Origin: Arsenophonus sp052174455
GTDB lineage: Bacteria; Pseudomonadota; Gammaproteobacteria; Enterobacterales; Enterobacteriaceae
Direction of reading: 5' to 3'
Assembly: GCA_052174455.1 (NCBI GenBank)
Contig: JBQMRP010000004.1
Location: forward strand, 310,001-374,000
Length of the DNA stretch: 64,000 bases
A program made the translations under genes and the position numbers. Each line of letters begins with the position of its first letter. Position 1 is the stretch's first letter. The notes under the pieces were generated by a model, which saw only the letters and a program-made list of their open reading frames with translations, did no database searches and was not told the origin of the DNA. This document shows positions 13,810 through 24,288 of the stretch, piece after piece.

Positions 13810-14763
13810 TTATTTTCTTAATCTAATATTTGTAATTGAATGATTAGAGTCTTTAGTCATGATCAAGTTGACTCTTTTTTTGGTTGGTATTATATTCTCT
13901 TTTAAATTAATTTTATTAATTTCTTCCCATATTGTTTTAGCCGTATTGATTGCTTCTTTTTTCTCTAATTTAGAATAATAATAAAAATAGGTGTTAGGAT
14001 TGGAGAAAGCGCCTTTGCAGAATTTCAAAAATCGACTAATATACCATTTTTTCAATAAATTTTCTGGGGCATCAACATAAATAGAAAAATCGATAAAATC
14101 AGATACGAAAACATGATCCGGATTATTTGGATAATCCATTCCGTTTTGAAAAATGTTTAAGCCTTCCAAAATAAGAATATCAGGTTGTTTAATTACTTGC
14201 TTTTTACCGGGAACAATATCATAAGTGAAATGGGAGTATACCGGAGCGGTAACATTTTTAACTCCTGATTTTATGTCAGAAATAAATTTTACTAAACGAT
14301 GTATATCATAGGATTGTGGAAATCCTTTTTTATTCATTATTCCACGTTCGTTTAAAATCTGATTTGGATATAAGAAAGCATCTGTTGCAATAAGATCAAC
14401 TTTACGATTCTCAGGCCACCGACTTAATAAAGTTTGTAATAGGCGAGCTGTTGTGCTTTTACCAACAGCAACACTACCTGCGATACCAATAATATAAGGT
14501 ACTTTAGTACCATTAGTACTTAAGAACTGCTCTAAAACGGTTTGTCTAAGTAAATTTGAATTGATATAGAAATTAAGCAACCGTGAAATAGGAAGATAAA
14601 TTTTATTTACTTCATCCATTGAAATTTCATCATTGATACCTTTCAGTTCTAGCAATTCTTTATCCGTTAGTAGCTCTAGTGGAACAGAGTCACGTAATGT
14701 TGCCCAATATTCACGGTCAAATTCCAAATAATGTGTTATTAAAGAATTTTGTTGTTGTTTCAT
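13810..14763 (-). CDS. coaA: Pantothenate kinase (type I)
   Basis: Phosphorylates pantothenate with ATP, the first and feedback-controlled step of coenzyme A synthesis. The 317-residue product equals the enteric length (316). The Walker A loop 'GSVAVGKST' is at residues 96-104, followed by 'DLIATDAFLYPN' and 'GFPQSYDIHRL' of the kinase core. It converges on birA with 27 bases between the stops, as in E. coli (murB-birA, coaA opposite). No terminator hairpin is obvious in the gap. The C-terminus is slightly divergent but complete. Confidence 0.96.
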   Translation of the reverse strand: MKQQQNSLITHYLEFDREYWATLRDSVPLELLTDKELLELKGINDEISMDEVNKIYLPISRLLNFYINSNLLRQTVLEQFLSTNGTKVPYIIGIAGSVAVGKSTTARLLQTLLSRWPENRKVDLIATDAFLYPNQILNERGIMNKKGFPQSYDIHRLVKFISDIKSGVKNVTAPVYSHFTYDIVPGKKQVIKQPDILILEGLNIFQNGMDYPNNPDHVFVSDFIDFSIYVDAPENLLKKWYISRFLKFCKGAFSNPNTYFYYYSKLEKKEAINTAKTIWEEINKINLKENIIPTKKRVNLIMTKDSNHSITNIRLRK

Positions 14764-15049
14764 AAGTCAATATTTACCTGTGTACAAGTTGTCAGAATTA
14801 TTTTTAATCAATAAAAATACATTGCATAATAACGATTGCATAGCTTTAAACGTAGAATTTTTATAATTTTATACTTATTAAGTAATTGATTACAAATTAT
14901 CCGTTTTTTAGAAAAAATTGCATTATTAATAATAACTTTTTATTAATTCTTCTGTTTAGGGTTATTATATAGACCTTCGTTTCACAACTCTATTCATGGC
15001 AATATGGCACTGAGGGGTATGTTAGACAAAATTATAATAAGGATGAGAT

Positions 15050-15900
15050 TTCATCGTTATGTAAGGAATTATGCTTATTTTGATGTATGGAGTTTTAGAG
15101 ATGCTGGCATATATCCTGCTATTGATTTCATAGATGATTTTAGTAACAGAAAGATGATATTCCATAAAATTTACCTTAGTGGATATATCTACGAAATCAG
15201 ATATTACCGTAATATCTTTAATAAACTAACTCATAAAGCTAAGAGCCAGCTGATAGCACCGTTGTTAAAGCAAAGCGGTTATCTAATTCATGATGCAACA
15301 ACATACTTAATGGAACCTTATCGATGGCCGGATATTCCATCAATTGTAATGGTTATTTAGTACAGAAGTAAACTATACAGGTTGTTATTTTAATATTGAT
15401 ATTAAAGTATCGAAAATTATGGAATTATAGCAACAACAAAATATTCTTACAGCTCGTTTCTGTCTTGTCTGAATCGTGCAAAAAGCGTCAAATAGTTGCT
15501 CTCATGCCTATGACTAGGAGGCATGTTTACCAGTGATTTCACGAAGGATCTGGATCCTTGTTACCACTTCTCGATAAAAATCACATCTGTTTTCTATCTT
15601 GGAGATTATCAGCATAATGAAACGGTATGTCTTGAAGAGTACAAGTAATACAGTACTTGCCTAATTTATGTTAGGCCGATACGCTTAGTTCTTTTTTGAT
15701 GGCATAAAATACACTATACTATCAGGTAAGAGATCACCTGAACCTTGCTGCTCATTATTGATGACACTGTGCGTAGATGTAAGGAGCTTTATTCCAATCT
15801 CGATACTTATCGAGAATCAAAAATAAATTGTACTGAACTCCTAATACCCTGACGAGGGCCGTTACTTAACTGTAATTCCTAGGTTTATTATGGTAAATGT
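15050..15900 (+). mobile_element. IS256-like remnant (5' two thirds)
   Basis: Begins like the copies at 48640 and 54180. The longest open stretch (15004-15360) is a chance frame through it and only partly follows the original frame. The real order can be traced by shifting frame: 'EMIFHKIYL', then 'KSDIT', then the N-terminal DNA-binding region, then words matching the central part of other copies near 15540-15850. Non-functional. Confidence 0.5.
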
Positions 15901-15949
15901 GGTGGAGAAGATTCCCCCCTATTTTTTAATGGTTAGGTAATTAAATCGA

Positions 15950-16700
15950 TCTTTAAACAGTAGTAGTAGCGCTGAATACCTATAAAAAAAGTGCCGCAGA
16001 TAATCATTTATATAACAGATAGACTGGTCAATAACTTGACACTTTCAGCATATTTTCAAGAAATTATTCCAACCATTATTAATAATAAAAAGCAGTTTAG
16101 TTTGCAGTTATATTTTGGTAAATTACCTCTGGGTATCTTGCCAGAGAAATAGAAATTATCATCTTGTCTGAATTTATAAGGTCTATCTGTCTAGTTATCT
16201 TTGTGTTTATTCCAGGAGAAAAAATCAGTTAAGATTATCTCTATTCTCCTTGTAAGTGAGAAGTTCATCGGCAAGCATATTTTTAGTTATTGCTTCTTAA
16301 TGTGGTTGTATCTAATATCATTTGCTAGACCTAGACCTAGCTTTTTCCTGGAGAATCAACCCATTTGCTTAAAACCTTAGATAATCGTTACTAAATGGAT
16401 AATACTTGTCTGTCGAAAAAATTGAAGCCAATTCAGACCTATAAAAATTTAGTCGTCTGTCATTATTAATTTCAGAAGAGAGATTATATAACATTTTTTA
16501 TAATTAGGGAGAGTAACTCGTGAAGTTGTCTGTTGTCTTCCTAATTTATCTGTTTCCTCCTTTTTAGGAGATTTATTTTACAATCATCTGGCTGAATTCC
16601 TAAAAATTAATATATCGCAGAATATAAAACACTATTAAGATCATGAATATCTCTAAAGGAGTATACCTGTACCTCTCACACTGTAGAAAGTACTACATTC
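15950..16700. repeat. Unidentified dispersed repeat, copy 1
   Basis: About 0.7 kb that matches 57305-57990 in the same orientation ('aaattacctctg.gtatct', 'agaagttcatcggcaagcat' and other words). The minus strand gives longer open patches ('EIMLADEFITYKEVRIIL' in the other copy), suggesting a decayed minus-strand gene, probably another transposase. I cannot name its family. Confidence 0.4.
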
Positions 16701-16739
16701 ATATTTTAAATATAAAATTCTTTATTAATAAAACTCTTA

Positions 16740-17560
16740 TTATATAACCTTATTAGGCAATAGTGAATAATTTTATCTTTGATAAAAAAATTTTGTACCA
16801 TTCTTAACTCCATCAAAGCAAAGGATAAGCTCTTTATCGATAATCAGCTTAAGAAAATATCCTAACACATTTTGCATTAAACTCTTCAAGATCTTATTAG
16901 TTACAATGACTCAATATTGATCTTAAGCGATTAAGACAGCATAATTTATTATTTTTTATCTACTTTATCTCCATCGTTTTTTTTAGCTTTATTCTATGTG
17001 TGATATAATGTTTCTCTTTAAAGGGTTCAGAAAAAATATTTCGTTAACTTAAACAAATACCACTTAAGCACTTATATTTTCTATCTACCACTGAAGCAAG
17101 AAAGCAATGATTCCATCCTAAACACTGTTTTAAAATTAATTCTATTTGTTTTACTAACTCTCATAAAGTTAAGCTATTCAACATATATTGCAGATAACTA
17201 AATAATTTATCCTTATGATGTAGTTTCGGAAGCTGGCTTCCAGCCAGATTATTAAATATTTTCGTGCAATCAGGGTTTTACAATGATATAGCTAATTATA
17301 ATAAATATGTTAAGAGCGGATAATATGTTCATTATAATAATATGGATAGGATAAAGTAGAATAAATTGCTCAATGTATGAATTAATGCTATCTAAAGCAT
17401 TGTCATCTAGCCAAACTAATGAGATGTAGGTTTAGTTTGTATGGAATAAGGAGAGAATCTCTTTTATCTGTATAACTATTTGCTTTTTTATGGTAACTTC
17501 TATAAGGATAATCTTTTATAAAATAAAAGAGATTTATACTAATAATATTTCTCAACCTAC
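16740..17560 (-). mobile_element. IS1595-like remnant
   Basis: Minus-strand copy collinear with 20560-21460 and 47830-48560. The shared end sequence ('actaat.agatgtaggttta', 'aagagagaatctctttt') lies at 17400-17470. The minus-strand open frame at 17403-17669 is a by-product of low complexity, not a gene. Ends about 100 bases before the tRNA operon promoter. Confidence 0.45.
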
Positions 17561-17660
17561 TCGTATCTAAGTATTTTTTTTTAGAAAAAAACCAGGGAAA
17601 AGTTAAATTGAACATTTTCATAAGAAAAAAATAAAAATAAACAAAAATTTTAATTTTTTG

Positions 17661-17689
17661 TTGCAACATGTTCGTTCTCTACCTAAAAT
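17661..17689 (+). promoter_or_regulatory. Promoter of the tRNA-tuf operon
   Basis: TTGCAA (17661-17666), 17-base spacer, TAAAAT (17684-17689): close to the sigma-70 consensus and at ideal spacing. Predicted start near 17696, about 8 bases before tRNA-Thr. This fits the enteric thrU-tufB operon promoter. Confidence 0.7.
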
Positions 17690-17703
17690 TCATAATACTT
17701 GAT

Positions 17704-17779
<76 letters not shown>

Positions 17780-17803
17780 TTAAAGTTTATATAATAAGTA
17801 AAA

Positions 17804-17888
17804 GGTGGGATTCCCGAGCGGCCAAAGGGAACAGACTGTAAATCTGCTGTCATAGACTTCGAAGGTTCGAATCCTTCTCCCACCATCA
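17804..17888 (+). tRNA. tyrU: tRNA-Tyr (GTA), 3' end TCA
   Basis: Class II tRNA with a long variable arm. Acceptor ggtggga/tcccacc, anticodon loop 'ctgtaaa' giving GTA, T-loop 'gttcgaatc'. After the discriminator A the gene reads TCA instead of the encoded CCA of enterics, so CCA must be made by the nucleotidyltransferase after trimming. The other five tRNAs here keep CCA. Confidence 0.94.
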
Positions 17889-17986
17889 TAAGTTTAATCT
17901 TAAGTATTCAGATTAAGATGTACCTTAATACAAAATACTTAAGATAAAATTTTCAGCTTATTAAAGTCAGGTAGCCGAGGTTTATT

Positions 17987-18061
17987 GCGGGCATCGTATA
18001 ATGGTTATTACCTCAGCCTTCCAAGCTGATGATACGGGTTCGATTCCCGTTGTCCGCTCCA
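17987..18061 (+). tRNA. glyT: tRNA-Gly (TCC)
   Basis: 75-base cloverleaf: acceptor gcgggca/tgtccgc (one G-U), anticodon loop 'cttccaa' giving TCC, T-loop 'gttcgattc', encoded CCA. Third tRNA of the operon. Confidence 0.95.
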
Positions 18062-18067
18062 AGATGT

Positions 18068-18143
18068 GCTGATATAGCTCAGTTGGTAGAGCACACCCTT
18101 GGTAAGGGTGTGGTCGGCAGTTCAAATCTGCCTATCAGCACCA
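18068..18143 (+). tRNA. thrT: tRNA-Thr (GGT)
   Basis: 76-base cloverleaf: acceptor gctgata/tatcagc, anticodon loop 'ttggtaa' giving GGT, T-loop 'gttcaaatc', encoded CCA. It lies six bases after tRNA-Gly and 126 bases before tuf. Confidence 0.95.
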
Positions 18144-18269
18144 CTCCCTAGAATGTATTCTTAATTGTTCCCTGATTTTTCCTGCGAAAAAATAAGAAAC
18201 GAGTATATGATTTTCACTGATTGGTTAATGGGTGAAACCACCGATTCCGTATCTTAGAGGGATAATGTA

Positions 18270-19454
18270 ATGTCTAAAGAAAAATTTGAACGTAAAAAAC
18301 CGCACGTTAACGTTGGTACAATCGGTCACGTTGACCATGGTAAAACAACTTTAACTGCAGCAATTAGCACCATTTTAGCAAAAAAATATGGTGGAATTGC
18401 GTGTGCATTTGATCAAATTGATAATGCACCGGAAGAAAAAGCGCGCGGTATCACCATTTCTACTTCTCACGTAGAATACGATACATTAACTCGCCATTAT
18501 GCTCACGTTGATTGCCCAGGGCACGCAGATTATATAAAAAACATGATCACCGGTGCGGCACAAATGGACGGCGCAATTTTAGTAGTTGCGGCAACAGATG
18601 GCCCAATGCCACAAACGCGTGAGCATATCCTATTAGGTCGCCAGGTAGGTGTTCCTTATATCATCGTTTTTTTAAATAAATGTGATATGGTTGATGATGA
18701 AGAGTTGTTAGAACTGGTTGAAATGGAAGTACGTGAACTGCTTTCCCAATATGATTTCCCAGGAGATGACACGCCAGTAATCAAAGGTTCAGCATTGAAG
18801 GCTTTAGAAGGCGTTCTAGAGTGGGAAGAGAAAATTATAGAGTTAGCGGATACACTGGATAATTATATCCCAGAACCAGAGCGTGCGATAGATAAACCTT
18901 TCTTGTTGCCAATCGAAGATGTGTTTTCGATCTCAGGCCGTGGAACTGTAGTAACAGGACGTGTAGAACATGGTGTTGTTAAGGTTGGTGAAGAAATCGA
19001 AATTGTTGGAATTAAAGATACGATAAAAACGACGTGTACTGGCGTAGAAATGTTTCGTAAGTTGTTGGACGAAGGTCGTGCAGGTGAGAACGTAGGAGTT
19101 TTATTACGTGGTACTAAGCGTGAAGATGTAGGGCGTGGTCAAGTATTGGCAAAACCAGGTTCAATTAATCCGCATACTCAATTTGAATCAGAAGTTTATA
19201 TTTTAAGCAAAGATGAGGGTGGTCGTCACACGCCATTCTTTAAAGGTTATCGTCCACAGTTTTATTTTAGAACGACGGACATAACTGGCACAATCGAATT
19301 ACCAGAATGCGTAGATATGGTAATGCCGGGTGATAATATCAAAATGAAAGTGACGTTAATAGCACCAATTGCAATGGATGAAGGGCTGCGTTTTGCGATT
19401 CGTGAAGGTGGTCGCACAGTTGGTGCGGGTGTCGTTTCTAAAATTATTGCTTAA
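18270..19454 (+). CDS. tuf: Elongation factor Tu
   Basis: GTPase that delivers aminoacyl-tRNA to the ribosomal A site. 394 residues, full length. Domain I has 'GHVDHGKTTL' (residues 19-28), switch I 'RGITIST', 'DCPGHADY' near 81 and 'NKCDMV' near 136; domains II and III are complete through 'GAGVVSKII'. Start preceded by 'agaggg'. Upstream context (four tRNAs) is that of enteric tufB, but downstream lie IS remnants and then rpsJ, the neighbour of tufA, while secE-nusG-rplK are absent. I infer this is the product of tufA/tufB recombination or the only remaining copy after deletion. Confidence 0.97.
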   Translation: MSKEKFERKKPHVNVGTIGHVDHGKTTLTAAISTILAKKYGGIACAFDQIDNAPEEKARGITISTSHVEYDTLTRHYAHVDCPGHADYIKNMITGAAQMDGAILVVAATDGPMPQTREHILLGRQVGVPYIIVFLNKCDMVDDEELLELVEMEVRELLSQYDFPGDDTPVIKGSALKALEGVLEWEEKIIELADTLDNYIPEPERAIDKPFLLPIEDVFSISGRGTVVTGRVEHGVVKVGEEIEIVGIKDTIKTTCTGVEMFRKLLDEGRAGENVGVLLRGTKREDVGRGQVLAKPGSINPHTQFESEVYILSKDEGGRHTPFFKGYRPQFYFRTTDITGTIELPECVDMVMPGDNIKMKVTLIAPIAMDEGLRFAIREGGRTVGAGVVSKIIA

Positions 19455-19471
19455 ATAAGCTATTAAATTTA

Positions 19472-19496
19472 AAAAGAGGCTTTCGCCTCTTTTTTA
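19472..19496 (+). terminator. Rho-independent terminator after tuf
   Basis: 'aaagaggc' pairs with 'gcctcttt' around a short loop, followed by seven T. It lies 17 bases after the tuf stop and ends the tRNA-tuf transcript. Confidence 0.85.
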
Positions 19497-19944
19497 TAAT
19501 AGTTATAAAATTATTATTATTTATTATTACTAATAAGATTTTAATCTATCGATGTAATCGAATTAATGATAAAATCATAAAATTTCAATTCGGAATAATT
19601 ACATAACTTCCATTAATAGATTAAATAATGGCTGTTATTGTTAGCCTTTATAGAAAATACCTCACTCAGGCAACTTAAAAAATTAAAAATAAGGAAATAA
19701 ATTTATCTGTTATTACAGGAATTGATACAGTATAATAAATTAATAGAATAAATTTAAATAGTATGTAGTACCTTTTAGTTTTTTAAGTAAAAATTACTCC
19801 TTTCTTTTTAATAGAGAGATTTTTTATTTTACTTGTCGAACAATTGTATCCTCCATTTAGTTACTAGAAATAGAGGATAAAATAAAAAGCAATAAAAATA
19901 ATCATTTTTTAAAATTATTATAAAATCTGGTATATGAATAATCA
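19497..19944. other. No gene recognised (expected place of secE or fusA-side genes)
   Basis: AT-rich, decayed sequence of 450 bases. In enterics secE follows tufB, or bfd/rpsJ follow tufA. Nothing of secE, nusG or bfr can be recognised. Confidence 0.5.
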
Positions 19945-20540
19945 GGCTCTGCTCTGATCCTTCATGAATCTCTTTTACATTCTTAAATTAGATATTATTT
20001 TTACCAAATTCATTAAATTTAGCAGCTTATCAGCTCCATGAGCAGCTTGAATCAGCTTAAATGCCATTGAAAGAGTACTTTTTCTAAAAACCACTATCCT
20101 TCGTGCGTCAGACTTATCGTTCCTTATCGGCGCCTAGTTTACTGACAGGAAACTAGGTATGCCATACGTTCTCTTATTAATTTTTTCATCATCCTTTTAT
20201 CGCTTCATAATGCATTGAAGCTTGCGAACAAAGCATTAAAGGTTTGTTAGTGGTATCATAAGCTTTTCTACTAGCCAGAACCTCCGCACTCACTCTTAAA
20301 TTTCGCTGCTATATATCTTTAGAAAGTAAATTATTCGTATACTAGCTGTTTTGTATAACTAATAGTATTCGTGTTGTATGCCATAAAATATAAACGTATC
20401 GTTTAAATCAGATAAGTACCATTATCTACGTTCTCTTCAAGGTAATTCCTGTTTCACTTTACTGATGGTATTCAAAGGGAGTATGTACTTTTCTGCTATA
20501 TTGAAAAACTTCTTTCTTTGTTAACAAAGCAGTTTATAGT
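19945..20540 (-). mobile_element. IS256-like remnant (3' half)
   Basis: Minus-strand C-terminal half, collinear with 36825-37250 (shared words around 'agcagctt', 'cttcat..tgc', 'gtatcat'). It adjoins an IS1595-like remnant, so three IS families are stacked between tuf and rpsJ. Confidence 0.45.
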
Positions 20541-20559
20541 TATGTCAGTATTTCAATTA

Positions 20560-21460
20560 TTCTAGTTTCAAGTAATTTTCTTCAGACCAAATAATTTGGT
20601 AAATACAAGAACTCTATACATGATAGAATCTACTTAACCATCTTTTAATTGGCTAATATAATTGTTTACATTTTAAATGCTGAATTCTTACTAATAACTA
20701 TCTGGTTACCAACCTTATTTAGTCGACAGTGACTAATTGCATGCTTGTCGTCAAAGATTTTGTACCATTTAGATCCATCCGATTAAAAAATAGACTCTTT
20801 ATCAGTAATTATTTTAAGAAAACGGCTAATACACTTTGCATTAATCTTTTCAAGAATCTCATTACTCAGATGATCTTATTTATCTCAGGTAAATAAGACC
20901 GAGATTTGTTCTTTTCTTTTGTTTTCTCTTTTCTCGTCTTTTCTACCTTTTCTATGTGGAATATAATGCTTTATTTTAAAGATTTAGGAAAAAATGTTTC
21001 GTGACTTTAGTAATATCACTTAGTATATTAATATTAGATATTACCGCTGAATCAAGAAAGCAATTATGCATATAAACGTTGTTTTTAAATAAATGACTAT
21101 TTATTTCGCTGATTCCGTAAATTAAATTATTTAACATGCATTCAGATAAAAATTATTTATCCTTATGATCTGGTTTTACCAGATGATTTCTAATTAGACT
21201 GTTAAATATTTCTTGCAATCGCGAATTTTTAAAGCGATATCGTAATTATAATAAATTTTCAAGCAGATAATATGTTTACTATGACAATATGGATAGTGAT
21301 AAAGTAGAAAGACTTTATTTAATACATAAATCGACGTCATTCTACAGATTATCGACAAGTCAACTAATAAGATATAACTTTATGTTAGTAGGGAAGTAAA
21401 GAAAGAATCTCTTTGATCTCTATAATTGTTTTTCTTTTCCTAAGAATTGTTCTATAGCGA
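20560..21460 (-). mobile_element. IS1595-like remnant, best preserved copy
   Basis: About 0.9 kb on the minus strand. N-terminal part at 21290-21150 resembles a zinc-ribbon ('YHYPYCHSKHII'-type word, clearer in the 47830 copy); C-terminal part at 20680-20580 reads 'NVNNYISQLK' and then '...LP/TK LFG/YLAW'-like words. These are features of IS1595-type transposases. Numerous stops. Confidence 0.48.
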
Positions 21461-21479
21461 AAAATATTTATATAGTAGA

Positions 21480-22358
21480 ATGGTTTTCTATCAAGTAACT
21501 TTGCTAATATAGCCTAAGATCACAGGTATGTTCTTCATAGTTTGCAACTACGCTATTGTTTGTTAAAAAGAAGTCGTAATTATTTTTTTACAAAAAAAAT
21601 GTTTTCTATTTTTCTCGAGAACCATCTCTTGACAAAGGAATTGTATGCGAATTTTTGAACTATATAAGAGTTTTATTTCTCGATCTATAGCATGAATCAC
21701 TGTTTATGTAGACTAAGAGTAAAGAATTTTTGTGAAATGAAGTGTAGAGAATTAAATCCGAAACATAAAAGGTTTAGAAGCTACAACTTTGATTATATGT
21801 ATGTAGTTTTAAATGTCTTCTATAAATGGAAAACAAAACCTTACGAAGTTACCTTTTGATAGGTAATGGATTACGCCACTGGATGGGTTTTTATCCGTCT
21901 TTACAATGTTAAAGATCTCTGCAAAAATTCTCGACACTTCTTACGTGATCTTAATTAAGAGTTCTATAGCTATTCATCAGATACTTACAGATAATTGTAA
22001 AGAATTTACAGCGACTTTTTGCAGAGCAAAAAGTTTATCTACCGAAAACAGGAATTAACCCCTTTGTTATACAGAGTTTTGTATAGAATACTGACTTTAT
22101 CCCGTCAATACATTCTAAATGAATGGTATAATTAAGCAACTTAATAGGTGAATAGAGGTTTTTGCTGTAAAGTTATCATTTCAATTCCGATTAATAGCTT
22201 AAAATCACTCTGTATCGATATGTTTAGATGTACAATCAGGGTATTACAACAATCAGTATTGAGTAGTAAAACTTCATTGCAGTTTATAAAGATTGCTTAA
22301 AAGTTAAATCTGTTTTATTTAAAAAAACCTCATACTATCTTCTGGTGTGTGATACATA
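21480..22358 (+). mobile_element. IS481-like remnant ending before rpsJ
   Basis: Plus-strand copy with the clearest C-terminus: 'LFKKTSYYLLVCDT' followed by a stop near 22356, matching the usual IS481 ending of the type LF-K-P-Y--PGCD. The middle gives 'LYNVKDLCKN'-like and 'TNGM'-like words after frame correction. It ends about 130 bases before the S10 promoter. Confidence 0.52.
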
Positions 22359-22487
22359 GTTTAAAAATTACCTACAAGTTCATAGCCTGAGTGAAAAGAA
22401 ATAATTTAACTAGTATTTTTTTATAAATATCTTAAATTTTATTTAAAATTTTTATAAATAAAATTTATAGAATTTTCTATCTACGGC

Positions 22488-22515
22488 TTGCTCTTATTTT
22501 GAAATTACGTATAAT
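22488..22515 (+). promoter_or_regulatory. S10 operon promoter
   Basis: TTGCTC (22488-22493), 16-base spacer, TATAAT (22510-22515). The start near 22523 gives a leader of about 170 bases, nearly the same as the E. coli S10 leader (172). Confidence 0.65.
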
Positions 22516-22522
22516 GCACGGG

Positions 22523-22692
22523 CTCTCTAATTCTAATTTAGGAGCTTAGTTATAAAAGTTAGCAAGAATTAAAGTTGTGTTAATAATAATAACTCTGATT
22601 TTTAGGTTATTATGAAAATAATTATATTCCCTATCAATTTATAAGGGAAATGAGTAATTTTTACGTTTATAAATAGTTGGAGTTCTGGTCTC
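22523..22692 (+). promoter_or_regulatory. S10 leader, possible L4-responsive region
   Basis: The 170-base leader can form at least two hairpins: 'aataataac' with 'gttattatg' (about 22578-22614) and 'ttccct' with 'aagggaa' (about 22628-22650). In E. coli ribosomal protein L4 binds this leader to stop transcription and translation of the operon. Length and multi-hairpin form are conserved but sequence is not, so L4 control is inference. Confidence 0.4.
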
Positions 22693-23004
22693 ATGCAGAA
22701 CCAAAGAATCCGTATCCGTCTAAAAGCCTTTGATCATCGTTTAATTGATCAATCAACTGCGGAAATCGTTGAAACTGCTAAGCGCACTGGCGCTCAAGTA
22801 CGTGGCCCGATCCCGTTACCTACACGTAAAGAACGTTTTACCGTTTTGATTTCGCCGCATGTTAATAAAGATGCCCGTGATCAGTACGAAATTCGTACTC
22901 ATAAGCGTCTGGTTGATATTGTTGAGCCAACTGAGAAAACAGTTGATGCTTTAATGCGTCTTGATTTAGCTGCGGGTGTAGATGTGCAGATCAGCCTGGG
23001 TTAA
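22693..23004 (+). CDS. rpsJ: 30S ribosomal protein S10
   Basis: Component of the 30S head and, as NusE, partner of NusB in rRNA antitermination. 103 residues, the enteric length, with '[20 protein letters not shown]' at the start. First gene of the S10 cluster after a 170-base leader; rplC starts 32 bases after its stop. Retention of the two boxA sites in this window fits a working NusE. Confidence 0.98.
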
Positions 23005-23036
23005 TCAGGTCGTTGCGCTATTGAGAGGTTGAAACA

Positions 23037-23666
23037 ATGATTGGTTTAATAGGAAAGAAAGTAGGAATGACACGTATCTTCACTGAAGATGGTGTTTCTA
23101 TTCCTGTAACTGTTATAGAAATTGAAAATAACCGAGTAACTCAGGTTAAGAGTCTAAAAACAGATTATTATAATGCAATTCAGGTTACTACTGGTAGTAA
23201 AAAAATAAGCCGTATAAAGAAACCTGAAGCTGGGCATTTTTCTAAAGCTGGTGTTGAAGCTGGTCGTATCCTACGTGAATTTCGTTTCAGTAAAAACGAA
23301 GAGTTTACTGTAGGTCAAGCCATTACTATTGAAATTTTTGCTGACGTTAAAAAAGTCGATATTACTGGTACTTCCAAAGGTAAGGGTTTTGCTGGTACAG
23401 TTAAACGCTGGAATTTTCGCACTCAGGACACCACTCATGGTAACTCCTTATCACACCGTGTTCTAGGTTCTATTGGTCAAAACCAAACTCCAGGTAAGGT
23501 ATTTAAAGGCAAGAAAATGCCAGGCCAATTAGCTAATAAACGTGTAACTATTCAAAGTTTGAATGTAGTACGCGTTGACGCTAAGCGTAATCTTCTATTG
23601 GTTAAGGGTGCTGTTCCAGGTGCAACTGGAAGCAATCTGCTTGTAAAACAAGCAGTTAAATCGTAA
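23037..23666 (+). CDS. rplC: 50S ribosomal protein L3
   Basis: Early 50S assembly protein reaching toward the peptidyl-transferase centre. 209 residues, as in E. coli. The extended loop is intact, including 'GQNQTPGKVFKGKKMPG' near residue 148, which carries the Gln that PrmB methylates in E. coli. Second gene of the S10 cluster. Confidence 0.98.
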   Translation: MIGLIGKKVGMTRIFTEDGVSIPVTVIEIENNRVTQVKSLKTDYYNAIQVTTGSKKISRIKKPEAGHFSKAGVEAGRILREFRFSKNEEFTVGQAITIEIFADVKKVDITGTSKGKGFAGTVKRWNFRTQDTTHGNSLSHRVLGSIGQNQTPGKVFKGKKMPGQLANKRVTIQSLNVVRVDAKRNLLLVKGAVPGATGSNLLVKQAVKS

Positions 23667-23682
23667 TATCAGGGATGTAGGC

Positions 23683-24288
23683 ATGGAATTAATAATGAAA
23701 GATGCGCAAAGTGCGCTGACTGTTTCCGAAACTACCTTTGGAATTGATTTCAATGAATCGCTTGTACATCAAGTGGTTGTTGCGTATGCAGCTGGTGCTC
23801 GTCAAGGTACTTGTGCTCAGAAAACTCGTGCTGAGATTTCAGGTTCTGGTAAAAAACTATGGTCTCAAAAAGGCACTGGTCGTGCACGTGCTGGTTCAGT
23901 TAAAAGTCCAATTTTGCGCTCTGGTAGTGTCACCTTTGCAGCGAGACAACAGGATCATAGTCAAAAAGTAAATAAAAAGATGTACCATGGTGCTTTGAAA
24001 AGTATTTTATCTGAATTAGTACGTCAGGATCGTCTAGTTGTTGTTAAAAAATTTGTATTGGAATCACCGAAAACTAAGGTTCTAATAAAAAAATTAAAGA
24101 AAATGGCGCTGGATAATGTATTGATCATCACGAATGAGGTTGATAAAAACTTGTTTTTAGCAGCTCGTAACTTATATAAAGTTGATGTTCGTAATGCAAT
24201 TGGTATAGATCCTGTTAGTCTAATTGCTTTTGATAAAGTAGTTATGACTGCTAATGCTGTAAAGCATATTGAGGAGATCCTAGTATGA
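23683..24288 (+). CDS. rplD: 50S ribosomal protein L4
   Basis: 50S protein lining the exit tunnel; in enterics also the autogenous regulator of this operon. 201 residues, full length, with the tunnel loop 'KKLWSQKGTGRARAGS' near residue 58. Its stop overlaps the rplW start by four bases (ATGA), so the two are coupled. The plus-strand frame at 23738-23971 is a shadow of this gene. Confidence 0.98.
   Translation: MELIMKDAQSALTVSETTFGIDFNESLVHQVVVAYAAGARQGTCAQKTRAEISGSGKKLWSQKGTGRARAGSVKSPILRSGSVTFAARQQDHSQKVNKKMYHGALKSILSELVRQDRLVVVKKFVLESPKTKVLIKKLKKMALDNVLIITNEVDKNLFLAARNLYKVDVRNAIGIDPVSLIAFDKVVMTANAVKHIEEILV

Noticed and set aside
15004..15360. 118-codon plus-strand frame
   Set aside because: It runs across a frameshifted IS256-like remnant; only parts follow the old transposase frame. 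Counted as a remnant, not a gene.
17403..17669. 88-codon minus-strand frame rich in Phe, Tyr and Lys
   Set aside because: Composition is that of AT-rich DNA read at random and it overlaps the end of an IS1595-like remnant.
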